From: Promineifilum sp019695075
GTDB lineage: Bacteria; Chloroflexota; Anaerolineae; Promineifilales; Promineifilaceae
Direction of reading: 5' to 3'
Assembly (NCBI GenBank): GCA_026129185.1
Contig: JAHCIO010000004.1
Location: 62,001-126,000, forward strand
Length of the DNA: 64,000 nt
Below the pieces are notes generated by a model. That model had not been told where the DNA came from and searched no databases. It saw only the letters and a list, made by a program, of their open reading frames with translations. A program made the position numbers and the translations under genes. This document shows positions 43,594 through 52,647 of this stretch, piece by piece. Position 1 is the stretch's first letter; every line of letters begins with the position of its first letter.

Positions 43594-44327
43594 TGGCTGC
43601 TTCGCCTTCACCCACACCCACGCCCGCCAACGTCCTCGAAGTCAGAGACATCCACACCGACATCGGCCAGTTCCACATCCTGGACGGCGTGTCGGTCGAT
43701 GTGCCCGAAGGCAGCATCACTGTGCTGCTGGGCCGCAACGGCGCGGGCAAGACGACGACGCTCAAGAGCATCATCGGCCTGACGCCGCCCCGCAGCGGCG
43801 CGGTGGCTCTGCGCGGCCGGGAGATTCAGGGCGAGCCGGCCTATCGCATCGCCGCCCGCGGCATCGGCTACGTGCCGGAGCATCGCGCCATCTTCCGCGC
43901 CCTGTCGGTGGAGGAGAACTTGCGCATCGCCGAACGCAAGCCGGGCGACCTGAGCCGCCGCGGTGACTTCATCTTCGGCATCTTCCCCGACCTGAAGCGG
44001 CTGATCAAGCTGCCCGGCGGTAACCTGTCCGGCGGGCAGCAGCAGATGCTGGCCGTCGCCCGCGCGCTGGTGCCGGAGAATGGTCTGCTGCTCATCGACG
44101 AGCCGAGCGAAGGGCTGGCCCCGGTCATCATCGAGCAAATGATGGAGGCCATCCGCCAGCTTTCGGCCCATACGACTGTGCTGCTGGTGGAGCAGAACTT
44201 CATCATGGCCAGCCAGTTGGCCGACCGCTACACGATCATCGAGACGGGCCGGTCTGTGAAGAGCGGACGCATGGCCGACCTGGTCAAGGACGAAGAGACG
44301 ATCACCCGCTATCTGGGAGCCGCCTGA
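43593..44327 (+). CDS. livF: Branched-chain-type ABC importer ATPase LivF
   Basis: The 244-residue ATPase has GRNGAGKTTTLKSI, the LivF marker GIGYVPEHRAIF, signature NLSGGQQQMLA and Walker B LLIDEPSEGLAP, with the H-loop region replaced by VEQN as is common in LivF. It starts on the last base of livG and ends 10 bases before the first permease. Confidence 0.95.
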   Translation: MAASPSPTPTPANVLEVRDIHTDIGQFHILDGVSVDVPEGSITVLLGRNGAGKTTTLKSIIGLTPPRSGAVALRGREIQGEPAYRIAARGIGYVPEHRAIFRALSVEENLRIAERKPGDLSRRGDFIFGIFPDLKRLIKLPGGNLSGGQQQMLAVARALVPENGLLLIDEPSEGLAPVIIEQMMEAIRQLSAHTTVLLVEQNFIMASQLADRYTIIETGRSVKSGRMADLVKDEETITRYLGAA

Positions 44328-44337
44328 CGGAGCCGCT

Positions 44338-45846
44338 ATGACCGCACTGTGGAAGAACAATCGGGGCCTGTTGATCATCACCGCCATTGTTGTGGTGCTC
44401 ATGGCCGGTCTGCTCCAAAGCCTTGAACCCAAGGTCTGGATGTCGATCATGCTGTCCGGGGCCACGCTGGCGGCGCTCTACTTCCTGGTCGCCTCCGGCC
44501 TGTCGCTCATCTTCGGCCTGATGGATGTGCTGAACTTCGCCCACGGCGTGCTGTTCGTGCTGGGGGCCTATGTCGGCCTGTCCACGTTCATGAACCCGCG
44601 GCTGCTGTTCAACACGCTGCCCTTCTTCTTCGTCCTCGTCGCCGCCATCACCGTGGCCCAACACTTCGGCCGCATCTTCTGGCGGCGCATCGGCACGGAG
44701 CGCGGGCGGCGGGTGGCCACAGCCGCCCTGTTGTTGCTGGCCGCGGCCGTCCTTTTCCTGGCTCTGCGCGGCTTCCCCATTCGCGCCCTCAACGCCTTCA
44801 ACATCACCGCCGTTGGCGGCGCGGTGACGACGGCCGAGGCCCAGGAGCCTATGGCGACGATGTTGCGCCGCGTGACGATGGTGCTGCTGGCCGGGCTGCC
44901 CATCGGCTTGCTGCTGGCCCCCAAGCAGACCAAGGACGAGCTGCCGCTGCGGCCGGTCTGGCAAACGCTGCTCATCGCCGGCGTCGCCGTGGTCATCGGC
45001 TACGCCCTGCTGCTCGTCCGCGATCCCGGCGAGACGTTCATGCTGGCCATGTCCACCGACGTGCGCTTTGTGCTGGCCATCATTCTGGGCACAGTCGCCG
45101 GCGCGTTGGCCGGCGTCGGCATCGAAACGGCCCTCATTCGCCCGTTCTACGGCAACCCGGTCACGCAACTGGTGCTGACGCTGGGCCTGAGCATTGCCGG
45201 CATCGACCTCATCGAGGCCATCTGGGGCGAAGAAGGCAACCCACCCATGTCGCCGCCGTCGCTCTTTGCCGCCAACTGTCGCTCCGACTCGCTCCTGGGC
45301 TGGTTCAGCGAGCATTGCCAGTCGATTGACGTGCTCGGTCGGGCCTTTCCCACCTATCGCCTGTTCATCATCGTCGTCGGCATCCTCGTCTTCATCGCCG
45401 TCGGCGTGCTGCTGCGCCGTACGCGCATTGGCATGATCATCCGCGCCGGCGTGCAGGACAGCGAGATGGTGCAGGCGCTGGGCATCAACGTCCGTCGCGT
45501 GTTCACGTTTGTCTTCGCCCTCGGTTCGGCGCTGGCGGCCATGGGCGGCGTCATCGCCGCGCCCTATTTGGGCGTCTTCCCGGCCATGGGCGGCATCTTC
45601 CAATTGCAGGCTTTTATCGCCGTGGTCATCGGTGGCATGGGCAGCTACGTCGGCGCGGCCGTCGGCACGATCATCCTCGGCCTGGCGCGCGCCTTCGGCG
45701 ACCATTTCGTCGCCGCGGGCATCAACGTGCCCTTTCTGGACACGGTCATCAAGGGTAGCCCGGCCATCGCCCGCGCTTCGACTGTGCTGATCATGGCCAT
45801 TGTCCTGTTGGTCAAGCCGGCGGGTATTTTTGGCAAGAAAGAGTAG
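44338..45846 (+). CDS. livH: Importer permease LivH with a large internal insertion
   Basis: This 502-residue permease is about 200 residues longer than usual LivH. The family N-terminal motif SGLSLIFGLMDVLNFAHG lies at about residues 53-70 and the C-terminal half (from about DVRFVLAIILGTVAG, residue 240) is normal, including the EAA-like region GINVRRVFTFVFALGSALAAMGG (start GINVRRV). Between them lie two or three extra hydrophobic helices and charged loops with no clear relative. The frame is intact, so this is an expansion rather than a fusion artefact. Confidence 0.9.
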   Translation: MTALWKNNRGLLIITAIVVVLMAGLLQSLEPKVWMSIMLSGATLAALYFLVASGLSLIFGLMDVLNFAHGVLFVLGAYVGLSTFMNPRLLFNTLPFFFVLVAAITVAQHFGRIFWRRIGTERGRRVATAALLLLAAAVLFLALRGFPIRALNAFNITAVGGAVTTAEAQEPMATMLRRVTMVLLAGLPIGLLLAPKQTKDELPLRPVWQTLLIAGVAVVIGYALLLVRDPGETFMLAMSTDVRFVLAIILGTVAGALAGVGIETALIRPFYGNPVTQLVLTLGLSIAGIDLIEAIWGEEGNPPMSPPSLFAANCRSDSLLGWFSEHCQSIDVLGRAFPTYRLFIIVVGILVFIAVGVLLRRTRIGMIIRAGVQDSEMVQALGINVRRVFTFVFALGSALAAMGGVIAAPYLGVFPAMGGIFQLQAFIAVVIGGMGSYVGAAVGTIILGLARAFGDHFVAAGINVPFLDTVIKGSPAIARASTVLIMAIVLLVKPAGIFGKKE

Positions 45847-45872
45847 AGGCGAAACAGAACTGGTGAACACGT

Positions 45873-46979
45873 ATGGAAAGTACTGCTTCCCTACCAACTA
45901 AGAGCGTGGCCCGCCAACGGCTGGGCGAGTGGTGGCCCTATCTGCTGGTGCTGGCCTTCCTGGTGCTCTTTCCGGCCATTGCCGCGCTGACCATTGGCGA
46001 CTCGACGGCTGCCCAGCCCGGGGCAGGTTTCTTCGAGCAATTGGTTCAGCGCGCCGAGAGCGGCTATGCCAAGTTCTGGCAGGGCATGGTCATCCAAATG
46101 CTCATTCTGGGCATCTTCGCCATGAGCTATGACCTGTTGCTCGGCTACACCGGCATCCTATCCTTCGGTCACGCCATGTTCTTCGGCACGGGGGGCTACG
46201 CCATCGCCATCCTCATCGGCCGCAACTTCAACTGGCCGTTCGGGCTGGCGCTCATCGCCGTGGTCGTCATCGCCCTGGTGCAGAGCCTTGTCTTCGGCGT
46301 GTTGTCGTTGCGCGTCAAGGGCGTCTATCTGGCGATGGTCACGCTGGCCTTCGCCGAGATGTTTTTCATCCTGGCCGAGGCGGGCGACTTCCGCGCCTAC
46401 ACCGGCGCGGACGACGGCCTGCATGGCTTCCCCGTGCCTGCCTATCTGAGCGCCACCGACCACCGCACGCGCTTTTACTACCTGGCGTTGATCTTCTTTG
46501 TGGCCGTCTTCCTGATGACCAAGCGGCTGGTGGACTCGCCCACCGGCCGGGTGATGATCGCCAGCCGGGACAACGAGAACCGGGCCATGATGATCGGCTT
46601 CAACACCTTCTGGTTCAAGCTGATCGCCTTTGTGGCCGCGGGCGTTTTTGCCGCGCTGGCCGGGGCGCTGTTCGCCCTCTACAACGTCAGCGTCACGCCC
46701 TCGGTGCTCAGCGTCGGCCGCACCATCGACGCTCTGGCCATGACCATCATCGGCGGTGTGGGCACGCTGGTGGGGCCGGTCCTCGGCGCGGCCATTATCC
46801 AGTTGCTTGGCTACTGGCTGGAACGCTGGTTCGGAGCCAACTGGACGTTGGTCTACGGCATCATCTTCATGCTCATCGTCATCTTCCTACCCTATGGCAT
46901 CGTCGGCACCCTGCGGGCGCGCTCGTTCCGGCTGCGGGAGGGCTGGCGGCGCTGGCGGAAACTAGGGGATAGGGATTAG
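45873..46979 (+). CDS. livM: Importer permease LivM
   Basis: The 368-residue permease has the LivM features GYTGILSFGHAMFFGTGGY (start GYTGILS), RVKGVYLAMVTLAFAEM and IGGVGTLVGPVLGA, with about ten helices. It completes the importer (receptor, two permeases, two ATPases). The final residues LGDRD and the TAG stop are encoded by a family B repeat. Confidence 0.94.
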   Translation: MESTASLPTKSVARQRLGEWWPYLLVLAFLVLFPAIAALTIGDSTAAQPGAGFFEQLVQRAESGYAKFWQGMVIQMLILGIFAMSYDLLLGYTGILSFGHAMFFGTGGYAIAILIGRNFNWPFGLALIAVVVIALVQSLVFGVLSLRVKGVYLAMVTLAFAEMFFILAEAGDFRAYTGADDGLHGFPVPAYLSATDHRTRFYYLALIFFVAVFLMTKRLVDSPTGRVMIASRDNENRAMMIGFNTFWFKLIAFVAAGVFAALAGALFALYNVSVTPSVLSVGRTIDALAMTIIGGVGTLVGPVLGAAIIQLLGYWLERWFGANWTLVYGIIFMLIVIFLPYGIVGTLRARSFRLREGWRRWRKLGDRD

Positions 46980-47041
46980 GGATTAGGGGATAGGGAAGGG
47001 CGTTCTTCCCTATCCCCTATCCCCTACAACCTAGCCCCTAC
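46962..47041. repeat. Family B inverted repeat between convergent genes
   Basis: ACTAGGGGATAGGGATTAGG units face CCCTATCCCCTATCCCC units around GGGCGTTCTTCCC. It provides the livM stop codon and may serve as a bidirectional hairpin between livM and the convergent exporter operon. Confidence 0.8.
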
Positions 47042-47047
47042 TTCGCT

Positions 47048-49045
47048 CTAGTCGCCGGGGAAGAGGTACGTCTCGGCCTCGGCCGCTTCCTCCTCTTCGG
47101 TCTCAGCGCCTTTGCGCCGGAACTGGCTCATGTACAACTCGGCATACCGCCCACCCTGGGCCAGCAGGCTGTCGTGCGTGCCGCGCTCGATGATCTGCCC
47201 GGCGTCGACGAACAGCACCTGGTCGGCGTGGCGGATGGTGCTGAGGCGGTGGGCGATGACGAAGCTGGTGCGGCCGTGCAGCAACTTCTCCAGCGCCTGC
47301 TGAATCTGGCGTTCGGTGCGCGTATCGACGCTGCTGGTGGCCTCGTCGAGGATGAGGATGCGTGGGTCGATGAGGGCCACGCGGGCGATGGCCAGGAGCT
47401 GGCGCTGCCCCTGGCTGAGGCCCGCGCCGCGCTCGCCCAGCACGGTCTGGTAGCCGTCGGGAAGGCGCTCGATGAACTCGTGCGCGTGGGACAACTGCGC
47501 CGCGACGATAACCTCTTCGTCGCTCGCTTCCGGCCGGCCGTAGCGGATGTTGTTCATGACCGTGTCGCTGAACAGGAAGGTGTCCTGCAAGACGATGCCG
47601 ATCTGGTGGCGCAGGCTCTGCTGGGTGACATCGCGCAAGTCGTGGCCGTCGATGGTGATGGCGCCTTCGGAGACGTCCCAGAAGCGCGGCAGAAGGTTGA
47701 TGATCGTCGTCTTGCCCGCGCCGGTGGGGCCGACGATGGCCACTGTCTCGCCCGGCCGGGCGTCGATGTCCACGCCGCGCAAGACAGGCTCGCCCGGGTT
47801 GTACTCGGCCCAGACGTCGTGATAGACCACGTGGCCGGTGATGTTGGGCATGTCTTTGGCGTCGGGCTTGTCGGTGATCTCGGCCGGCTCATCCAGCAGG
47901 CCGAAGATGCGCTCGGCGCCGGCGACCGCGCTTTGTAGCATAGCCCACTGCGTGGCGATGGTCTGCACCGGGCGGTTGAACTGCTGCGTGTAGCCGATGA
48001 AGGTGATGATCAGGCCGACGGAGATGGCCGTGCCCAGCACGCCAGTGCCCACGCCGTTGCCGTTGAGCAGCAGCATGCCGCCCACGCCGGCGACGACGGC
48101 CAGGCTGACGAAGCTGAGCGCCTCCAGCGTTGGGCCGAGCGCGCCGGTGTAGGCCTGGGCGCGGATGTTGGCGTCGCGGTTGGCGGCGTTGCTCTCGCGG
48201 AACTGCTGGATGTTCTCGTCCTCGCGGCTGAAGGCCTGCACCTCGCGCACGGCGGAGATGCTCTCCTGCAGGTCGGCGTTGACGTTGCCGATCTGTTGCC
48301 GCGCACGGCGGAAGGCCTTGCGTGCCTGGCCGGAGAACCAGCGCGTAGCCAGGAACATCAGCGGCAGCGTCACCAGGCTGATCAGGGCGAAGGGCGCGTT
48401 GAGTCGCACCATGACCCAGATCGTCCAGACGATCTGCAAGATGCCCTGCAAGACCGACACCAGGCCAAAGCCGATCACCTGTTGCAGTGTGTCGCTGTCG
48501 TTGGTGAAGCGGCTCATCACGTCGCCGACCTCGTGTTTGGTGAAGTAGCCCAGGGAGAGGTGATGGAGGTGGCCGAAGACCTGAGCCTGCAAGTCGCGCA
48601 GGACGCGATAGCCGGATAGGCTCATGATGTAGAACATCAGGCCACTGAGGACGGCGCTGCCGACGTAGAGGCCGACGATGAGCAGGATCAGGCCGCCCAG
48701 GCCGCTGAGCGTCTCGGCGGCCGTGGCGTCGAGGCGCGGCGTCGTGTACCAGCAATTGCTGAAAGCCTCGTCGGCGTTGCCGAAGTTGGCGAACGCGCTC
48801 AGCGCGCTGCCCGATGTCTCCCCCGCTGCCTGGGCCACGGTGTAGGGACTGAGGTAGCAGTCCACCGCCTGGCCGGTCAGGTTGGGGATGAGGATTTGCA
48901 TGTACGTGCTGCTGACGATGAGGACGGCTACGAGCAGGAGCGCCCAGCCGTAGTGGCGGAAGTACTGCCACAGACGGCCGAGGGTCGCGCTGGCGCTGCG
49001 CGCCTTGCTCGTTTCCGCCGCGAATTGTCGAGGATGCTGCATCAT
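47048..49045 (-). CDS. Type IV ABC exporter half-transporter with canonical catalytic site
   Basis: The 665-residue protein has six membrane helices (residues 30-350) and a nucleotide-binding domain with Walker A GPTGAGKTT (439-447), Walker B ILILDEATSS with the catalytic Glu568 and H-loop His599, but a non-canonical signature LSQGQ (543-547). An extra extracellular loop of about 55 residues follows helix 1. The partner at 49136 has the reciprocal defects, so the two should form a heterodimer with one working ATP site. It is the last gene of a MarR-controlled operon. Confidence 0.94.
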   Translation of the reverse strand: MMQHPRQFAAETSKARSASATLGRLWQYFRHYGWALLLVAVLIVSSTYMQILIPNLTGQAVDCYLSPYTVAQAAGETSGSALSAFANFGNADEAFSNCWYTTPRLDATAAETLSGLGGLILLIVGLYVGSAVLSGLMFYIMSLSGYRVLRDLQAQVFGHLHHLSLGYFTKHEVGDVMSRFTNDSDTLQQVIGFGLVSVLQGILQIVWTIWVMVRLNAPFALISLVTLPLMFLATRWFSGQARKAFRRARQQIGNVNADLQESISAVREVQAFSREDENIQQFRESNAANRDANIRAQAYTGALGPTLEALSFVSLAVVAGVGGMLLLNGNGVGTGVLGTAISVGLIITFIGYTQQFNRPVQTIATQWAMLQSAVAGAERIFGLLDEPAEITDKPDAKDMPNITGHVVYHDVWAEYNPGEPVLRGVDIDARPGETVAIVGPTGAGKTTIINLLPRFWDVSEGAITIDGHDLRDVTQQSLRHQIGIVLQDTFLFSDTVMNNIRYGRPEASDEEVIVAAQLSHAHEFIERLPDGYQTVLGERGAGLSQGQRQLLAIARVALIDPRILILDEATSSVDTRTERQIQQALEKLLHGRTSFVIAHRLSTIRHADQVLFVDAGQIIERGTHDSLLAQGGRYAELYMSQFRRKGAETEEEEAAEAETYLFPGD

Positions 49046-49060
49046 AGTGTGTTCTCCAAA

Positions 49061-49144
49061 TAGGGGCTAGGGATTAGGGAATAGGGATTAGGGGAAGAAC
49101 GTTCTTCCTAACCCCTAGCCCCTAGCCCCTGGCCCCTAATCCCT
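49061..49144. repeat. Family B inverted repeat between exporter genes
   Basis: TAGGGGCTAGGGATTAGGG units and CCTAGCCCCTAGCCCC units flank GAAGAACGTTCTTCC. Read on the minus strand it gives the last two codons and TAG stop of the 49136 gene. Confidence 0.8.
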
Positions 49145-51034
49145 GCTGACGTCCTCCGCCAACTGCGAGTGATAGATGTCGGCGTAGATCGCGCTGTTCT
49201 CCATCAGTTCCTCGTGCGTTCCGCGGGCGACGATGCGGCCCTTTTCGAGCACGAGGATTTGGTCGGCGTTCAGCACGGTGCTGATGCGCTGGGCGATGAC
49301 GAAGCTGGTGCGCCCCTCCATGAGCCGGTCGAGGGCCTTTTGGATCTCGTACTCGGTGTTGAGGTCAACGCTGCTGGTGCTGTCGTCCAGGATCAGGATG
49401 TGCGGGTCGAGCAGCAGGGCGCGGGCGATGGCCACGCGCTGCTTCTGGCCGCCGCTGAGCGTCGTGCCGCGCTCGCCCACGGGCGTGTCGTAGCCTTGCG
49501 GGAAGCCGGTGATGAAGTCGTGGGCGGCGGCCGCCTGGGCCGCGGCGACGATCTCCTCGTCGGTGGCGTCGGGCCGGCCGAAGGCGATGTTGTCGCGGAT
49601 GCTGCCGCTAAACAGCACCGTCTCTTGCAGGACGATGCCGATGTGTTGGCGTAGGCTTTCCAAAGTCACATCGCGCACGTCGCGGCCGTCGATGAGCACT
49701 TGCCCCTCGCTGACGTCATAAAAGCGCGGAATCAGGTTGATGATGGAGCTTTTGCCGCTGCCCGTCGCGCCCAGCAGGGCAACCGTCTGGCCCGGCTCGG
49801 CGCTGAAGCTGATGTCGCTCAGCACCGGCTCGCTGCCGGCAAAGTAGCGGAAGGTCACGTCGCGGAATTCGACGCGGCCGTCCACCGCGGCCAGTTCGGT
49901 CGCGCCGGGCTTGTTCTCCACGTCGTTCTTGGCGTCGAAAATCTCGAAGATACGGTCGGCGCTGGCTCCGGCCTGAGCCATCAGGGAGATGATGAAGCCC
50001 AACTGACCCATGGGCACAAAGACGTAGATGAGGTAGAGGCTGAACTTCTGCCACTCGCCCAGCGTCAGCGTGCCATTGATGATTTGCCGGCCGCCGAAGT
50101 AGAGCACCGCCGCCTGGCCCAGGTTGGCGATCAGGAAGATGAATGGGAAGAGGAAGGAGAAGATGCGGCTGACCTTGACGCGCTGCTCCATCAGGGAGTC
50201 GATGCTGTCGTGGAAGCGCTTCTCCTCGCGGGCCTCGCTGGTGAAGGCCTTGACGACCTTCAGGCCGGCCAGGTTCTCTTGCAGCGTCGTGTTGACGCGG
50301 CCGAGGCGCTTCTGCACTTCCACAAATAGCGGTTGGGAGATCATGCCGAACAGCATGAAGATGATCAGCGCCAGCGGCAACACCGGCAGGACGACCAGTG
50401 TCAGCCGCAGGTTCGTCACCAGCAGGATAATCAGCGTGCCGACAAGCAGGATCAGCGCCTGGAGAGCCATGAGCAGGCCCTGGCCGATGAAGGTGCGCAG
50501 GCGTTCGACATCGTCGGTGGCGCGAATCATGAGCTGGCCGGTACGGTTGCGGTCGTGGTAACTGAAACTCAGACGCTGAATCTTGGCGAACAGATCGTTG
50601 CGCAGGTCGAAGGCGATGTTCTCCGACAGGGCCTGGGACATGAAGTTCTGGCCAAAGGCGAAGACGCCACGGGCGACGGCGAACAGGACGATGATCAGCG
50701 TCGCCGTCAGCAGCACGCTGGGCGCGTTGTCCAGTTGCGCCTGGGCCGAGGTCAGGTCGAGGCCCAATTGCTGCGCCGCCAACGCCTGGATGTTGGCCGG
50801 CAGGGACAGGATGCCCTGGTTGGTGGCGTTCTGGATAATGGTGTCGATGATTTGCTGCACCAACTGCGGTACAGCCAACTGGGCCGCCGTGGCGATGAAC
50901 AGCGACAGCACTGCCCCCAGCGTCAGCCGCGGGTAGCGCAGGAGATAGCGAAGGGCGCGGCCAAGCGAGGCCAGGGTGGGCCGGCCGGCGCGCTTGTTGG
51001 GCTGCGCGGCGGGCGCTCTGCTTGCGAGTTGCAT
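49136..51034 (-). CDS. Type IV ABC exporter half-transporter with degenerate catalytic site
   Basis: The 632-residue protein has six membrane helices and a nucleotide-binding domain with Walker A GATGSGKSS (about 422-430) and an intact LSGGQ signature (526-530). The catalytic Glu is Asp551 (LILDDSTSS) and the H-loop His is Gln582 (VIAQRIS). These are the standard defects of the non-hydrolysing half of heterodimeric exporters such as TM287/288 and BmrCD. It lies 18 bases downstream of the MarR gene. The substrate is probably a drug-like or lipid compound. Confidence 0.94.
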   Translation of the reverse strand: MQLASRAPAAQPNKRAGRPTLASLGRALRYLLRYPRLTLGAVLSLFIATAAQLAVPQLVQQIIDTIIQNATNQGILSLPANIQALAAQQLGLDLTSAQAQLDNAPSVLLTATLIIVLFAVARGVFAFGQNFMSQALSENIAFDLRNDLFAKIQRLSFSYHDRNRTGQLMIRATDDVERLRTFIGQGLLMALQALILLVGTLIILLVTNLRLTLVVLPVLPLALIIFMLFGMISQPLFVEVQKRLGRVNTTLQENLAGLKVVKAFTSEAREEKRFHDSIDSLMEQRVKVSRIFSFLFPFIFLIANLGQAAVLYFGGRQIINGTLTLGEWQKFSLYLIYVFVPMGQLGFIISLMAQAGASADRIFEIFDAKNDVENKPGATELAAVDGRVEFRDVTFRYFAGSEPVLSDISFSAEPGQTVALLGATGSGKSSIINLIPRFYDVSEGQVLIDGRDVRDVTLESLRQHIGIVLQETVLFSGSIRDNIAFGRPDATDEEIVAAAQAAAAHDFITGFPQGYDTPVGERGTTLSGGQKQRVAIARALLLDPHILILDDSTSSVDLNTEYEIQKALDRLMEGRTSFVIAQRISTVLNADQILVLEKGRIVARGTHEELMENSAIYADIYHSQLAEDVSRD

Positions 51035-51052
51035 ATTGTCCTCTTGTGTTTG

Positions 51053-51580
51053 TTATCCTTTGTACGATTCGGCGCAGGAGTTGAGCTTGGTCAGTAGGGT
51101 GCCAAGGGTGTCCATCTCTTCGGGCGTGAAGGCGGCGAAGAGACCGCCGACGAAGCGCATGTGCAAACTGGTGTGTTGGCGCACGCGCTGCCGTCCGGCT
51201 TCGGTCAGGGCGATGTTGAAGCGGCGGCGATCCTGTTCGTCCAGACGGCGCTCGACCAGGCCGTCATCCTCCAGGCCTCGGATGAGGGCGCTGATGGTGT
51301 TGCGACCTTTGCCTTGATGGTCACTGATCGTTGACGGATTCATGCCGTTGCCGTCGCCCGACCACTCTTCGAAGAGCAGCAGCAACAGCAACCGGTACTG
51401 GGCGTAGGACAGGCCAGACTCATGGAGACTGACTTCGCCTAGCCGGAACATCCGATGGGACACGCGCCAGAACTGGTCCATCAGGCGCGCCGCCCGCGGA
51501 TCGGAACTGGCAAACAGCGAGGCCGTAAATGCCTGCATCTGTTTGGCCTTCTCGTGATCTGCTGTATACGTGTAGGGCAT
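51053..51580 (-). CDS. MarR-family regulator of the ABC exporter operon
   Basis: The 175-residue protein has a MarR winged helix: GLSYAQYRLLLLLL, the recognition region STISDHQGKGRNTISALIRGLEDDGLVER (cited by STISDHQGKG) and the wing DEQDRRRFNIALTEAGR. MarR proteins bind as dimers and release DNA on ligand binding. It is the first gene of the operon with the two exporter halves and probably represses its own promoter at 51606-51644. Confidence 0.92.
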   Translation of the reverse strand: MPYTYTADHEKAKQMQAFTASLFASSDPRAARLMDQFWRVSHRMFRLGEVSLHESGLSYAQYRLLLLLLFEEWSGDGNGMNPSTISDHQGKGRNTISALIRGLEDDGLVERRLDEQDRRRFNIALTEAGRQRVRQHTSLHMRFVGGLFAAFTPEEMDTLGTLLTKLNSCAESYKG

Positions 51581-51605
51581 AACTTGTTTATTCGCTCACG
51601 AAATA

Positions 51606-51644
51606 TACAAGATAGAATTGTACGTAATCGAACTATTTTGTCAA
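51606..51644 (-). promoter_or_regulatory. Sigma-70 promoter and MarR-type operator
   Basis: On the minus strand TTGACA (51644-51639), a 16-base spacer and TACAAT (51622-51617) form the best promoter in the window. An inverted repeat TACAA-N7-TTGTA (51606-51622) overlaps the -10, a position suited to repression by the MarR protein encoded directly downstream. Confidence 0.7.
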
Positions 51645-51682
51645 GAGGGAAGGAGCATTTTCACGGGAAAGCCGCTGAAAGC

Positions 51683-51691
51683 TGGTATACT
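51683..51691 (+). promoter_or_regulatory. Extended -10 promoter candidate for the DprE2/DprE1-like pair
   Basis: TGG followed by TATACT lies about 158 bases before ATG 51849. No -35 match is convincing. Confidence 0.35.
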
Positions 51692-51848
51692 GGGGTGGAA
51701 CGCTTGCCCGCCCGCCCGCAGTTTTCTGAATCGTCACAGAGGACACTGTGACGTCGGGCGAAAATGGGCTATGCTAAGCAGCGGTCCCATTCCGCAGCCC
51801 TCTCCGTTGCCCTGTCGGGCAACGAGACACCGAAACGAAGGAAACTCC

Positions 51849-52628
51849 ATGTCCCTAAACCAATCACCAATCAACCGCCCTCTGGAACCACAGCGCCGGG
51901 CCATCGTCGTCGGCGCGTCGTCCGGGTTGGGCGCGGCCCTGGCCGGCCGGCTGGCGGCGCAGGGCTATCGCGTAGCCGCCGTGGCCCGCCGCGAGGCGGA
52001 ACTGGCGGCGTTGCGCGACCGCGCGGCGCAATCCGGCCGCGGCGTCATCTGCCCCTACATCCACGACGTGACCGAGTATACGCAAGTGCCACTGCTGTTC
52101 GACCAGATCACCCGCGACCTGGGTGGCCTGGACTTGATCGTCTACGTCGCCGCCGTGCAGCCGCAGGTGGGCCTGCACGAGTACAACTTCGCCAAAGACG
52201 AGGCCATGATCCGCACCAACCTGCTGGGGGCCATCGCCTGGCTCAACGAAGCCGCCGCCCGCTTCGAGCGCGCGCGGGCCGGCCGCATCGTCGCCATCAG
52301 TTCCATCGCCGGCGACCGCGGCCGGGTCGGCAGCCCGGTCTACAACGCCAGCAAGGCCGGCCTGGACACCTACGTTGAGGGTCTGCGCAACCGCCTGTCC
52401 CGCCACGGCGTCAAGGTCATCACCGTCAAGCCGGGTTTCATCGACACCGAACTGCTCAAGAACGCGGCCCGCACCTTCTGGGTCATCTCGCCCGAAGAGG
52501 CCGCGGCCCGCACGCTGGACGCGGCCGAGGGCGGGCGGCAGGTCGTCTACATCCCGCCCCGCTGGCGGCTGGTCAGCCTCATCGTCCGCGCGCTGCCGTC
52601 GATGCTCTTCCGGCGGCTGAACTTCTAG
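51849..52628 (+). CDS. dprE2: DprE2-like short-chain reductase
   Basis: The 259-residue SDR enzyme has VVGASSGLGAALAG for cofactor binding, catalytic Ser in AISSIAGDRG and the Y-x3-K pair in VYNASKAGL. Its C-terminus (VYIPPRWR followed by LPSMLFRRLNF) matches the unusual end of mycobacterial DprE2 rather than FabG. DprE2 reduces the 2-keto intermediate during epimerisation of polyprenyl-phospho-ribose to arabinose. The partner oxidase gene follows 19 bases later. Start ATG 51849 is preceded by AAGGAAA. Confidence 0.75.
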   Translation: MSLNQSPINRPLEPQRRAIVVGASSGLGAALAGRLAAQGYRVAAVARREAELAALRDRAAQSGRGVICPYIHDVTEYTQVPLLFDQITRDLGGLDLIVYVAAVQPQVGLHEYNFAKDEAMIRTNLLGAIAWLNEAAARFERARAGRIVAISSIAGDRGRVGSPVYNASKAGLDTYVEGLRNRLSRHGVKVITVKPGFIDTELLKNAARTFWVISPEEAAARTLDAAEGGRQVVYIPPRWRLVSLIVRALPSMLFRRLNF

Positions 52629-52647
52629 CTCCATCGAGCCTGTCAGT

